Below, in pieces: positions 54,988-63,142 of a DNA stretch of 64,000 nucleotides. The stretch spans positions 744,001 to 808,000 of the forward strand of contig NZ_JAFBBW010000001.1 of assembly GCF_016907355.1 (NCBI RefSeq), in the 5' to 3' direction. The notes beneath the pieces were generated by a model. The model saw nothing but the letters and a program-made list of their open reading frames with translations, made no database searches and was not told the DNA's origin. The first letter of the stretch is position 1, and every line of letters starts with the position of its first letter. The translations under genes and the position numbers were made by a program. Origin of the DNA: Agromyces aurantiacus. GTDB taxonomy: Bacteria > Actinomycetota > Actinomycetes > Actinomycetales > Microbacteriaceae.

Positions 54988-54993
54988 GGGAGC

Positions 54994-55812
54994 ATGACCG
55001 ACCACGCGGCATCCGCCCTGCTCGACATCGCCCGCCGCATCGCGACGACGGTCGGGGAGACCGCGCTCGAGGAGCGCCGCCGGGGCATCGCCGTCGAGGC
55101 GACGAAGTCGTCGCCGGTCGACGTGGTCACCGCCGTCGACCGCGAGACCGAGGCGCGCATCCGCGCGATGCTCCTCGACGCGCGCCCCGACGACGGCATC
55201 TTCGGCGAGGAGGACGAGACGCACGTCGGCACGTCCGGCCTGAACTGGGTGGTCGATCCCGTCGACGGCACGGTGAACCTGCTGTACGACATCCCGGCCT
55301 GGGCGGTGAGCATCGCGGTGGTCGACGGGCCGCCCGACCCGCTGCACTGGCACGCGCTCGCGGGCGTCGTCGTGAACCCCGTGACGGGCGAGGTGTTCGA
55401 GGCCGCGCGCGGCGGCGGCGCACGGCTCGGCGCGCGCGAGCTGCGCGTGAACGACGACGTGGAGCTGCCGAAGGCGCTGATCGGCACCGGGTTCGGGTAC
55501 GCGGCCGAGCGGCGCCGGACGCAGGCCGAGGTGCTGCTCCAGGTGCTGCCGCGCGTGCGCGACATCCGCCGCATCGGCTCGGCCGCACTCGACCTCAGTG
55601 CCATCGCGGCCGGCCGGCTCGACGGCTTCTACGAGCGCGGGCTCAACCCGTGGGACCACGCCGCCGGAGCGCTCATCGTGCGCGAGGCGGGCGGTCGGGT
55701 CGGCGGCGCGGGCGGTGCGCCCGAGAGCGCCGACCTCCTCGTCGCGGGCGGGCCGTCGGTGTACGACGAGCTGCTGGCACTGGTCGTCGAGGCGGGGGCC
55801 GCCGCCGGCTGA
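54994..55812 (+). CDS. Inositol monophosphatase family protein
   Basis: A 272-residue Mg-dependent phosphatase. The metal-binding motifs are FGEEDE (Glu), WVVDPVDGTVNLLYD (DPxDGT) and NPWDHAAGALIVREAGG. Substrates of this family include inositol-1-phosphate, histidinol phosphate (HisN) and fructose-1,6-bisphosphate; the sequence does not decide among them. The ATG is 6 nt after TAGCGT with only a weak upstream binding site. Confidence 0.88.
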   Translation: MTDHAASALLDIARRIATTVGETALEERRRGIAVEATKSSPVDVVTAVDRETEARIRAMLLDARPDDGIFGEEDETHVGTSGLNWVVDPVDGTVNLLYDIPAWAVSIAVVDGPPDPLHWHALAGVVVNPVTGEVFEAARGGGARLGARELRVNDDVELPKALIGTGFGYAAERRRTQAEVLLQVLPRVRDIRRIGSAALDLSAIAAGRLDGFYERGLNPWDHAAGALIVREAGGRVGGAGGAPESADLLVAGGPSVYDELLALVVEAGAAAG

Positions 55813-55943
55813 CGGATGTCGCGGAGCGCCGTTTCGACGTGGCGAAGACGCCATCGACCGGTTACGCTTTATCGATCCGTGACCTCGGCCACGAGCCGAG
55901 CGATCAACCCGAGCCCCGCCCAACCCGAGCGAAAGTCCCCCAC

Positions 55944-58577
55944 GTGCCCGAGTCCCCCCTCGTGCCCGACCATTCAGCGCCAGGCACTCACGACCGCGTG
56001 CGGTCGGAACGTCCGTTGACGCGTCGCGAAATGCGGGACCGCACCGCCACTTCACCGGCCGAGCCGGTCGACCCCAGGGTCGGCCAGGGTTCGGCCGCCG
56101 CTGTTTCCGGGGGAGCGCCGTTCGGCTCGTACCCGTCCGCACCGGGCTCCTCGCAGGGCGGGCGAACGGATGGCACGGGGCCGCTGCGTCCGCGTGATCG
56201 CCGCGAGGCGGCGCCGACGCACACGACCCACCCCGCCGTCGCTCCGGGCCGAGCCTCGGCTCCGTCGCCCGCCGCACCACCGGCCCCGGAGGCGCAGCCC
56301 GCCGCACGCCGCCTCCGCCGCGACCCGCAACCGGCGCCTGCGGCGCCGCCCGCCGGCGCGCCGGCCGCGCCGGCCTGGTCGGGAGGGGCCTCCGGGCCCG
56401 CCTGGTCGGCGGGTGCCCCCGCGCCCGCCGAGGCGCCGCGATCCGGCCGCCGGGCCGCCGGCCCCGCGCCGTCGCCGGGGGCCGCAGCCGCTGCGGCAGC
56501 TCCCGCCGCAACCGGATTCGCACCCCAGCACGAATGGACACCGCAGCGCCGCCCCGATCCCGCGACCCACGACGCGCGCGAGTCCGCGCCGTCGTCGTCG
56601 CAGGCGCGGCCGCCTGCAGGGGAGCGCCCGGCGTATCCCGGCCGGCAGCCCGGGCTCGACGAGTACGGTCGTCCGGTCCATCCGGGCCGTCCCGCTCAGC
56701 CGACGCGTACGGGTGAGGTCGGTCGTCCGGTCCAGCCGGGCGGTGCCGAGGCCTACGGCGTTCCCGGTCGGTCGGCCCGACCCGAGCAGTACGAGCGTCC
56801 GGGCCAGCCGGGTTCCGACCGGTACGCGCAGCCCGCCCGGCCGGGCGCCGTGCCGAACGACCGTCCGTCGCAGTCGGCGACCGCGGCCCGACCTGAGCAG
56901 CACGGTCGCCAGGGCCGAACAGCTCCGGCAGCTCCGGCCGAGCAGTACGGTCACCCGGCCCAGCGCGCCCGCACCGACGACCTCGGCCGCCCGACCCAGT
57001 CGGCCGCCTCAGGTCGGCAGGTCCTCGACTCCCATCCCGACCGCGCCGGCGGGATCGGTCCGGGGCAGATGCGCGCTGCCCAGCGGCCCGGCGAGTATCC
57101 GCACCCCCACGAGCGCGCGCACCCCGACCAGCGTGCTCGTGCCGACTGGTCGCCGCACCCCGACCAGCGCGCCCGTGCCGAGCAGACGCCGCACTTCGAC
57201 CAGCGCGCACGTGCCGACCGGTCGCCGCAGTCCGACCAGGACCAGTCGCCGCACCCCGACCAGCGGACCCGCGCCGACCAGTCGCCGCACTCCGGCCAGC
57301 GCCGACACCCCGATCAGCCCGCAGCCCCAATTCCCGGCGCCGCGAGGCCACAGGCCGACCGGTTCCCGACGCGCGATCAGCTCCGACCCGCCGCGGGGGC
57401 GTCGGCCGCCGCCGTCCCGCCCGGCGCCGTCCCGGCCGCCGGGCCGTCGCCGCGCCTCGATGAGCGGCGCCCGGCTCCGGCCGGCCCCGCCGCCGACCGT
57501 CGCGCGGCCGAGATCGTCCGCTCCGACGACGCCTCCGACGGCCGGGCGCGACTGCGCCTCGAGGCCGACCCCTCGGCCGGGATGGGGCGCGATCTCCGCG
57601 CCGACTCGGCCGACGACTTCGCCGCGATGTTCGCCGCTGCGACCGGCGGCGAGGGCGCGGCTCGCGCCGGCCTGGAGTTCCGCGACGTCGCCGTCGACGC
57701 CTCCGCGGCCTCGCGAACCTCGCCCGTCCGGCGTGGGCCGGGCGCCGATCGCTCCGCGCGACGAGCGGATGCCGCGGCGGCGACGTCGGGCCCGCGCCGA
57801 TCCTCCGTCGAGCGCCCGGCCGGCGGCGCGGCATCCGTCTCGAAGCCCGCACCGCGGCGGTCGGTGCGCCGCGCGGTGACGACCCGCATCGTCAGCACGG
57901 TCGCGATGGGCTTCGCCGCGATGCTTGCGATCGCGACCTCCGTTCCCTCCCTCTCGCTGCTCTCGCCCGAGGACGTCCAGGCGCTCGCCCTCAGCAACGC
58001 CGCGGGCACCACCGTCGACGGTCAGCGCGTCGACATCGCGGGCGGCACGCTCGCCGCCTCGGTCGACCGGCAGGACTACGAGCACCAGACGCTCGAGGAG
58101 TACGCGCGGGCAGCCGGCATCCGCCCCGAGGCGACCTTCACGAACAACCCGCTCGGCACCATCCAGTGGCCGTTCGCGGTCGGCGTGCACATCGGCGACC
58201 ACTTCGGGTACCGCAACTGCGCCGGCTGCTCGATGGACCACCACGGTCAGGACTTCAATCCCGGCCTCGGCGCCGAGATCCAGGCGATCGCCGACGGCAC
58301 CGTCTCGGTTTCGACCGACGACGGAGGATCGCTCGGTGTCGTCATGATGATCGACCACGTCATCGACGGCGAGGTCGTCACGAGCGTCTACGCGCACATG
58401 GAGTACGGCTCGCGCCGCTTCGAGGTGGGCGACACGGTCAAGGTGGCCGACGTGGTCGGCACCACGGGCAACACGGGTATGTCGACCGGCCCGCACCTGC
58501 ACTTCGAGATCCGCATCGGCGGTGTCGACGGGTACTGGGTCGATCCGCTCGAGTGGCTCTACGCCAACACCAACTGA
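55944..58577 (+). CDS. Long disordered M23 peptidoglycan peptidase
   Basis: An 877-residue protein ending in a LytM/M23 metallopeptidase. The zinc ligands are His766 and Asp770 (HHGQD) and the active-site HxH His851/His853 (HLHFEI), all present. A single membrane helix (about 642-672) separates this extracellular domain from an unusually long cytoplasmic part, rich in Pro, Ala, Arg and Gln. That part contains repeats of a 12-residue unit (HPDQRARADWSP-like, about 393-455). Such proteins cut peptidoglycan cross-links or activate hydrolases. GTG 55944 (VPESPLVPDHS) is chosen because LTRREMR follows, a typical start region; the exact start is uncertain. Confidence 0.82.
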   Translation: MPESPLVPDHSAPGTHDRVRSERPLTRREMRDRTATSPAEPVDPRVGQGSAAAVSGGAPFGSYPSAPGSSQGGRTDGTGPLRPRDRREAAPTHTTHPAVAPGRASAPSPAAPPAPEAQPAARRLRRDPQPAPAAPPAGAPAAPAWSGGASGPAWSAGAPAPAEAPRSGRRAAGPAPSPGAAAAAAAPAATGFAPQHEWTPQRRPDPATHDARESAPSSSQARPPAGERPAYPGRQPGLDEYGRPVHPGRPAQPTRTGEVGRPVQPGGAEAYGVPGRSARPEQYERPGQPGSDRYAQPARPGAVPNDRPSQSATAARPEQHGRQGRTAPAAPAEQYGHPAQRARTDDLGRPTQSAASGRQVLDSHPDRAGGIGPGQMRAAQRPGEYPHPHERAHPDQRARADWSPHPDQRARAEQTPHFDQRARADRSPQSDQDQSPHPDQRTRADQSPHSGQRRHPDQPAAPIPGAARPQADRFPTRDQLRPAAGASAAAVPPGAVPAAGPSPRLDERRPAPAGPAADRRAAEIVRSDDASDGRARLRLEADPSAGMGRDLRADSADDFAAMFAAATGGEGAARAGLEFRDVAVDASAASRTSPVRRGPGADRSARRADAAAATSGPRRSSVERPAGGAASVSKPAPRRSVRRAVTTRIVSTVAMGFAAMLAIATSVPSLSLLSPEDVQALALSNAAGTTVDGQRVDIAGGTLAASVDRQDYEHQTLEEYARAAGIRPEATFTNNPLGTIQWPFAVGVHIGDHFGYRNCAGCSMDHHGQDFNPGLGAEIQAIADGTVSVSTDDGGSLGVVMMIDHVIDGEVVTSVYAHMEYGSRRFEVGDTVKVADVVGTTGNTGMSTGPHLHFEIRIGGVDGYWVDPLEWLYANTN
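57115..57310 (+). repeat. 36-nt coding tandem repeats in the M23 gene
   Basis: About five degenerate units encoding HPDQRARADWSP-type 12-mers (HPDQRARAEQTP, HFDQRARADRSP, QSDQDQSP, HPDQRTRADQSP). The frame is kept in every unit, so the array is translated. Confidence 0.75.
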
Positions 58578-58611
58578 CCCCCGCCACCGCGGGCCGCTGG
58601 GCAGCGTTCGC

Positions 58612-58663
58612 AGGATGAGACGGGCGACGACGCTCCTTTCGGGGTGCTGAGGCGTCTCATCCT
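58612..58663. repeat. Family D element, left of the DUF559-like gene
   Basis: AGGATGAGACG at 58612-58622 pairs with CGTCTCATCCT at 58653-58663 around a 30-nt loop. It starts 35 nt after the M23 stop codon and is a diverged relative of the two elements at 59737-59893. Confidence 0.7.
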
Positions 58664-58761
58664 TCATTCGGCCCTCGATACGGCCGCACCCGGATGGCGC
58701 CGCGCGACCTCGTTCTCCACAGGCGCCGGAGCACGATCACCGGGCGCGGCACACTGCTCGC

Positions 58762-59718
58762 ATGGGAGTCCGACCGGCAGAGGTGGCGACGCACGTGCGC
58801 ACGCACGGCGGCGCGCTGTCGTATCCGCACCTCGACGCACTGGGCGTCGCGCGTGGCGACGTCGGCGCCGCGATCGACGCGGGAGCCATCGTGCGGGTGC
58901 GCCAACGATGGTTCGCGGTGCCGGATGCGCCGGCCGAAGTGGTCCGGGCCGTCCGGGTGGGTGGCAGCCTCACGGCGACGTCGGTCGCACGACTCGAAGG
59001 GCTCTGGCTCCGGCCCGACACGGCCCTGCATGTTCGGGTTCCGCGAACCGCTGGACGGCTGTGGGCGCCCGACGCGCCCGCGGCAGGCGGCGGTCGGGTC
59101 GCGCTCGACCGCCGCAGCCACGACGTGTGCGTGCACTACCGGACCGTGAGCGGGATCGTCGGCGCTCGAGACCCGCTGCCGATCGCCCTCGCCGAGCTCG
59201 CGATGTGCGCACCGCGGCTCGACGCGCAGATCGCCATCGACTCGGCGCTCTCGCTTCGCGTGCTCGAGCCGGCGGGCCTGGCCGAGCTGCGATCGCTCCT
59301 CGGGCCGACGCGGCGCTCGCTCGTCGACGACGCGGATTCCGGCTGCCAATCGGGGACCGAGACGATCGTTCGGCTGCTCCTGCGCGGGCGCCGGGTCGCT
59401 CATCGCACGCAGGTCTGGATCGCGGGCGTCGGACGGGTCGACGTCGTGGTCGGCGACCGGCTGGTGATCGAGATCGACGGCAAGGGGTTCCACACCGGCG
59501 TCGAGTTCGAGCGCGACCGCCGTCGCGACTTCGAGCTCGTCATGCGCGGGTACCTGGTGCTGCGCCTGAGCTACGACATGGTGATGCGCGAGTGGGAGAC
59601 GGTTCGCGAGGGCGTCCTCGCGCTCATCGCGCGCCGCGAGCATCGCTGGGGCGGGCGGTCCGCGCGCCACGAGCCGCTCGACGGTCGCTCGATCGCCCGG
59701 CACCATCTCACGGAGTGA
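58762..59718 (+). CDS. AbiEi/DUF559-type endonuclease-like protein
   Basis: A 318-residue protein with an N-terminal winged-helix-like region (about 1-75, as in AbiEi antitoxin-type domains) and a C-terminal restriction-endonuclease-like fold of the DUF559/Vsr-like group. The pattern VGRVDVVVGDRLVIEIDGKG, then FHTGVEFERDRRRDFELVMR and YLVLRLSYDMV, keeps the Asp, Glu-x-Asp-Gly-Lys and Arg-rich elements expected for a nuclease. CACACT lies 6 nt before the ATG. It is flanked on both sides by family D palindromes, and a frameshifted relative is at 39308. Its biological role is unknown; nuclease activity is inferred. Confidence 0.72.
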   Translation: MGVRPAEVATHVRTHGGALSYPHLDALGVARGDVGAAIDAGAIVRVRQRWFAVPDAPAEVVRAVRVGGSLTATSVARLEGLWLRPDTALHVRVPRTAGRLWAPDAPAAGGGRVALDRRSHDVCVHYRTVSGIVGARDPLPIALAELAMCAPRLDAQIAIDSALSLRVLEPAGLAELRSLLGPTRRSLVDDADSGCQSGTETIVRLLLRGRRVAHRTQVWIAGVGRVDVVVGDRLVIEIDGKGFHTGVEFERDRRRDFELVMRGYLVLRLSYDMVMREWETVREGVLALIARREHRWGGRSARHEPLDGRSIARHHLTE

Positions 59719-59736
59719 GCGATGCCCGTCGGACGC

Positions 59737-59893
59737 GAACGCAGGATGACACGCGTCAGGGGTCCCGTGGAGCGGGTGTGGCGAGCGTCATCCTGCGTTC
59801 GGCGGGTGGGTGGCGGCATCCGGTGGGTGGGTTCGCAGGATGACACGCGTCAGGGTCCCGTGGAGTGCGTCTGGCTCGCGTCATCCTGCGAAC
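59737..59893. repeat. Two family D elements, right of the DUF559-like gene
   Basis: First element: GAACGCAGGATGAC (59737-59750) with its exact complement at 59787-59800. Second: GTTCGCAGGATGA (59831-59843) with its complement at 59881-59893. The loops (36-37 nt) are nearly identical, sharing ACGCGTCAGGG and TCCCGTGGAG. The first begins 19 nt after the stop codon. They account for most of the 221-nt gap before the glucosidase gene. Confidence 0.88.
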
Positions 59894-59939
59894 TCGCGCG
59901 CGTCGGGGTGAGGGAGGAGGCTCGGCGCCCCGCCGCGCG

Positions 59940-61628
59940 CTACGCGCGCAGCCAGGCCGTCGTGTCGGCGGGCAGCACGCCGTCGGCGAGCTCGGCGCTC
60001 GCGAGCAGCACCTCGCCCTCGGGGAGCGGCACGTCGGAGGAGCCCGTGTTCGCGACGACGAGCACGTCGCCGTTGCGGAACGCGAGCACGCCGTCGGCGC
60101 CCGAGGGCTCGACCCACTCGACCGCGCCGGTGGCGAGTGCGTGCGAACGACGGCCGCGCAGCGCGGCGCGGTACAGCTCGAGCGTGGAGCCCGCGACCCC
60201 GCGCTGGCGGTCGCGCGCGAACTCCGCCCACGACGCGGGCTGCGGCAGCCATGCGGCATCCGTCGGCCCGAAGCCGTACGAGGGGCAGTCGGCCTCCCAC
60301 GGGAGGGGCACGCGGCATCCGTCGCGCCCGTACCGCTCGCCGTTGGTGCGGAACCAGGTCGGGTCCTGGCGGGCGTCGTCGGGCAGGTCGATCGCCTCGG
60401 GCAGGCCGAGCTCCTCGCCCTGGTAGACGTAGGCCGAACCGGGCAGCGCGAGCATGAGCGCGGTCGCGGCGCGCGCGCGACGCAGGCCGACCACGGGGTC
60501 GGGCAGGCCGGGCGTCTTCGGGCCGATGCCGTGGCCCTGCAGGTTCTCGGTGGTCAGCGCGAGGCGCGAGGCGTGCCGCACCACGTCGTGGTTGGAGAGC
60601 ACCCAGGTCGAGGGGGCGCCGACGGCGCCGAACGCCTCGATCGACGCGTCGATGACGCGGCGGAGGGCCGCGGCATCCCACGGCGTCTCGAGGTAGGCGA
60701 AGTTGAACGCCTGGTGCATCTCGTCGGGGCGCACCCACTTGGCGACGCGGGGGAGCGGGTCGACCCAGGCCTCGGCGGCGAGGATGCGCTCGCCGGGGTA
60801 CTCGTCGAGCAGCGCGCGCCAGTCGCGGTAGATCTCGTGCACGCCGTCCTGGCCCCAGAAGGGGGCGCCGTCGCCCTGGTCGTGGATCTCGGGCTCGAGC
60901 GGCACGCCCTCCTCGATGAGCGCGTGGCTCGCACCGCCCATGCTGCCGCCCTCGGCGGGCGGGGTCCAGTCGGGCAGGCCGTCGGCCTTGATCATGCCGT
61001 GGGCCACGTCGACGCGGAAGCCGTCGACGCCGCGGTCGAGCCAGAAGCGCAGGACGCGGCGAAACTCCTCGCGGACCTCCTCGTTGGTCCAGTCGAAGTC
61101 GGGCTGCGAGCTGTCGAAGATATGCAGGTACCACTGCCCGGGGGTGCCGTCGGGGTCGGTGGTGCGGGTCCACATCGACCCGCCGAACACGGACTCCCAG
61201 TTGTTGGGCGGCTCGTCGCCGCCGGGGCCGCGGCCCTCGCGGAAGATGTACCGCGCGCGCTCGGCGCTGCCGGGCGCGGCCGCGAGCGCCTGCTGGAACC
61301 AGGCGTGCTGGTCGCTCGAGTGGTTCGGCACGAGGTCGACGATGACCTTGAGTCCGAGCCGGTGGGCTTCGGCGAGCATGTCGTCGAAGTCGGCGAGCGT
61401 GCCGAACCGGGGGTCGACGTCGCAGTAGTCGGCGACGTCGTAGCCGGCGTCCTTCTGGGGCGACGTGTAGAACGGCGAGAGCCAGATCGCGTCGACTCCG
61501 AGGTCGGCGAGGTCGGTCAGGCGCGACCGGATGCCGGCGAGATCGCCCATGCCGTCGCCGTTCGCATCGGCGAAGGAGCGGGGGTAGATCTGGTAGATCG
61601 CGGCGGTGCGCCACCATTCGGTAGTCAT
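59940..61628 (-). CDS. GH13 alpha-glucosidase (maltose locus)
   Basis: A 562-residue intracellular alpha-glucosidase, paralogue of the enzyme at 43618-45318. Conserved regions: DLVPNHSS, GFRVDVAH (Asp207), LAAEAWV (Glu286), LSNHDVVRH (Asp348) and VYQGEELGLPEA. It is divergent from malE and is probably transcribed from the shared control region, with an operator (TGGAAGCGTTTGCA) 21 nt upstream of its ATG. It would release glucose from imported maltodextrins. Confidence 0.92.
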   Translation of the reverse strand: MTTEWWRTAAIYQIYPRSFADANGDGMGDLAGIRSRLTDLADLGVDAIWLSPFYTSPQKDAGYDVADYCDVDPRFGTLADFDDMLAEAHRLGLKVIVDLVPNHSSDQHAWFQQALAAAPGSAERARYIFREGRGPGGDEPPNNWESVFGGSMWTRTTDPDGTPGQWYLHIFDSSQPDFDWTNEEVREEFRRVLRFWLDRGVDGFRVDVAHGMIKADGLPDWTPPAEGGSMGGASHALIEEGVPLEPEIHDQGDGAPFWGQDGVHEIYRDWRALLDEYPGERILAAEAWVDPLPRVAKWVRPDEMHQAFNFAYLETPWDAAALRRVIDASIEAFGAVGAPSTWVLSNHDVVRHASRLALTTENLQGHGIGPKTPGLPDPVVGLRRARAATALMLALPGSAYVYQGEELGLPEAIDLPDDARQDPTWFRTNGERYGRDGCRVPLPWEADCPSYGFGPTDAAWLPQPASWAEFARDRQRGVAGSTLELYRAALRGRRSHALATGAVEWVEPSGADGVLAFRNGDVLVVANTGSSDVPLPEGEVLLASAELADGVLPADTTAWLRA

Positions 61629-61648
61629 GCGGAAACCCTAGGCCAATC

Positions 61649-61662
61649 TGGAAGCGTTTGCA
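61649..61662. promoter_or_regulatory. LacI/MalR-type operator upstream of alpha-glucosidase
   Basis: TGGAAGCGTTTGCA fits TGNAANCGNTTNCA at every fixed position, 20 nt from the glucosidase start codon. It is positioned to block that promoter. Confidence 0.7.
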
Positions 61663-61717
61663 GATCCGAGCAACCCCCGTGATCCTGAGGATCCGGTATC
61701 GATCGGATAACGCCGAG

Positions 61718-61746
61718 TTGTCAACTCGACGTGAAGAGGGTATACC
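61718..61746 (+). promoter_or_regulatory. malE promoter
   Basis: -35 TTGTCA (61718-61723), a 17-nt spacer and -10 TATACC (61741-61746). The LacI-type operator begins at the next base, so repressor binding would cover the transcription start. A leader of about 140 nt follows before malE; I found no convincing riboswitch in it. Confidence 0.65.
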
Positions 61747-61760
61747 TGAAACCGCTTGCA
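61747..61760. promoter_or_regulatory. LacI/MalR-type operator at malE
   Basis: TGAAACCGCTTGCA matches TGNAANCGNTTNCA completely and directly follows the malE -10 box, a typical repressor position. Confidence 0.75.
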
Positions 61761-61894
61761 ATCGACTTGCGGGCACATCCACACGGAAGAACGGCCTTTC
61801 GAGCACGGTGCGCGGTTCCCATCAACGGAACAGGGCAGCGTCCCACACCAGGCGAAGGCGCCGGTCTCACGCACACTGAGAAGGGCACACACCA

Positions 61895-63133
61895 ATGCGG
61901 GTGAACACCAAGAGCCTCCTCGCGGCCGGCGCTGTCGCCGTGGTCGCGACGCTCGGCCTCGCGAGCTGCGCGGGCGGCAACAGCGAGGGCGACAACGGCG
62001 CCGCCGGCGAGGGCGGCACGCTCACGGTCTGGGTCGACGCCGAGCGCGTCGACGCGCTGAAGGGCGCAGCCGAGGCCTACACCGAGGAGACCGGCGTCGA
62101 GGTCAAGCTGGTCGGCAAGGACAACGCCACCATCAAGGACGACTTCATCCAGCAGGTCCCGACGGGCAAGGGCCCCGACATCACGATGGGCGCGCACGAC
62201 TGGCTGGGCGAGCTCTCGACCAACGGCGTCGTCGCGCCGCTCGAGCTCGGCGACTCCGCCGGCGACTACCTCGACGTGGCGATCAACGCCTCGACCTACG
62301 AGGGCACCGTCTACATGCTCCCCTACGCGGTCGAGAACATCGCCGTGCTGCGCAACGCCGACCTCGTCCCCGAGGCCGCGACGAGCTTCGACGACATGAT
62401 CGCCAAGGGCAAGGCCGCCGGCCTCGACCAGCCGTTCGTGGTCGAGCAGGGCGCCGAGGGCAACCCCTACCACCTGTACCCGTTCCAGACGGCGTACGGA
62501 GCCCCGGTGTTCGGCACCAACGACGAGGGCTACGACCCCACCGACCTGCAGCTCGGCAACGAGGGCGGCGTCGAGTTCGCGAAGTGGCTCGGCAGCCAGG
62601 GCAAGACCGGCACCGGCGTCTTCAACACCGACATCGACGGTGACATCGCGAAGCAGTCCTTCCTCGACGGCAAGGCCGCGTTCTGGCTGACCGGCCCGTG
62701 GAACGTGGGCGCTGCGGTCGACGGCGGCGTCAACGTCGCGATCGACCCGGTCCCGAGCCCGACCGGTGACGTCGCCTCGCCGTTCGCCGGCGTGAAGGGC
62801 TTCTTCATCTCGTCCGAGTCGAAGAACAAGGTCGCCGCGAACGACTTCCTCGTGAACTACATCGGCACCGAGGACGTGCAGCTCGACCTGTTCAAGGCCG
62901 GCAACATCCTGCCCGCGCTCTCGGCCGCGGCCGAGTCCGCCTCGAGCGACCCGATCATCGAGGGCTTCGCGGCCGTCGGTGCCGACGCCGTCCCGATGCC
63001 GGCCATCCCGGCCATGGGTTCGGTGTGGCAGTACTGGGGCATCGCGGAGGCCGCCATCATCAACGGCGAGGACCCGACCGCGACCTGGAACAAGCTCGCC
63101 ACCGACGTCCAGGCGGCGATCGACGCCGGCTGA
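61895..63133 (+). CDS. malE: Maltose/maltodextrin-binding lipoprotein
   Basis: A 412-residue family 1 extracellular solute-binding protein; lipobox LASC with Cys25. The MalE pattern is clear: LTVWVDAERVDALKGAAEAY, IAVLRNADLVPEA, GPWNVGAAVDGGVNVAIDPV and PAIPAMGSVWQYWG near the end. ATG 61895 is preceded by AGAAGGG. malF follows 87 nt later beyond a strong hairpin. Together with malF it delivers maltodextrins to the cytoplasmic glucosidase; an ATPase gene is not visible in the window. Confidence 0.94.
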   Translation: MRVNTKSLLAAGAVAVVATLGLASCAGGNSEGDNGAAGEGGTLTVWVDAERVDALKGAAEAYTEETGVEVKLVGKDNATIKDDFIQQVPTGKGPDITMGAHDWLGELSTNGVVAPLELGDSAGDYLDVAINASTYEGTVYMLPYAVENIAVLRNADLVPEAATSFDDMIAKGKAAGLDQPFVVEQGAEGNPYHLYPFQTAYGAPVFGTNDEGYDPTDLQLGNEGGVEFAKWLGSQGKTGTGVFNTDIDGDIAKQSFLDGKAAFWLTGPWNVGAAVDGGVNVAIDPVPSPTGDVASPFAGVKGFFISSESKNKVAANDFLVNYIGTEDVQLDLFKAGNILPALSAAAESASSDPIIEGFAAVGADAVPMPAIPAMGSVWQYWGIAEAAIINGEDPTATWNKLATDVQAAIDAG

Positions 63134-63142
63134 CGCTGACAC

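Noticed and set aside
53782..57852. A 1356-residue minus-strand frame across tRNA-Tyr and three genes
   Set aside because: It reads through a tRNA and the IMPase-family and M23 genes in antisense and is rich in Arg; a GC artefact.
61761..61894. Riboswitch in the malE leader
   Set aside because: The leader is about 140 nt but I see no conserved ligand-binding core or terminator/antiterminator pair.
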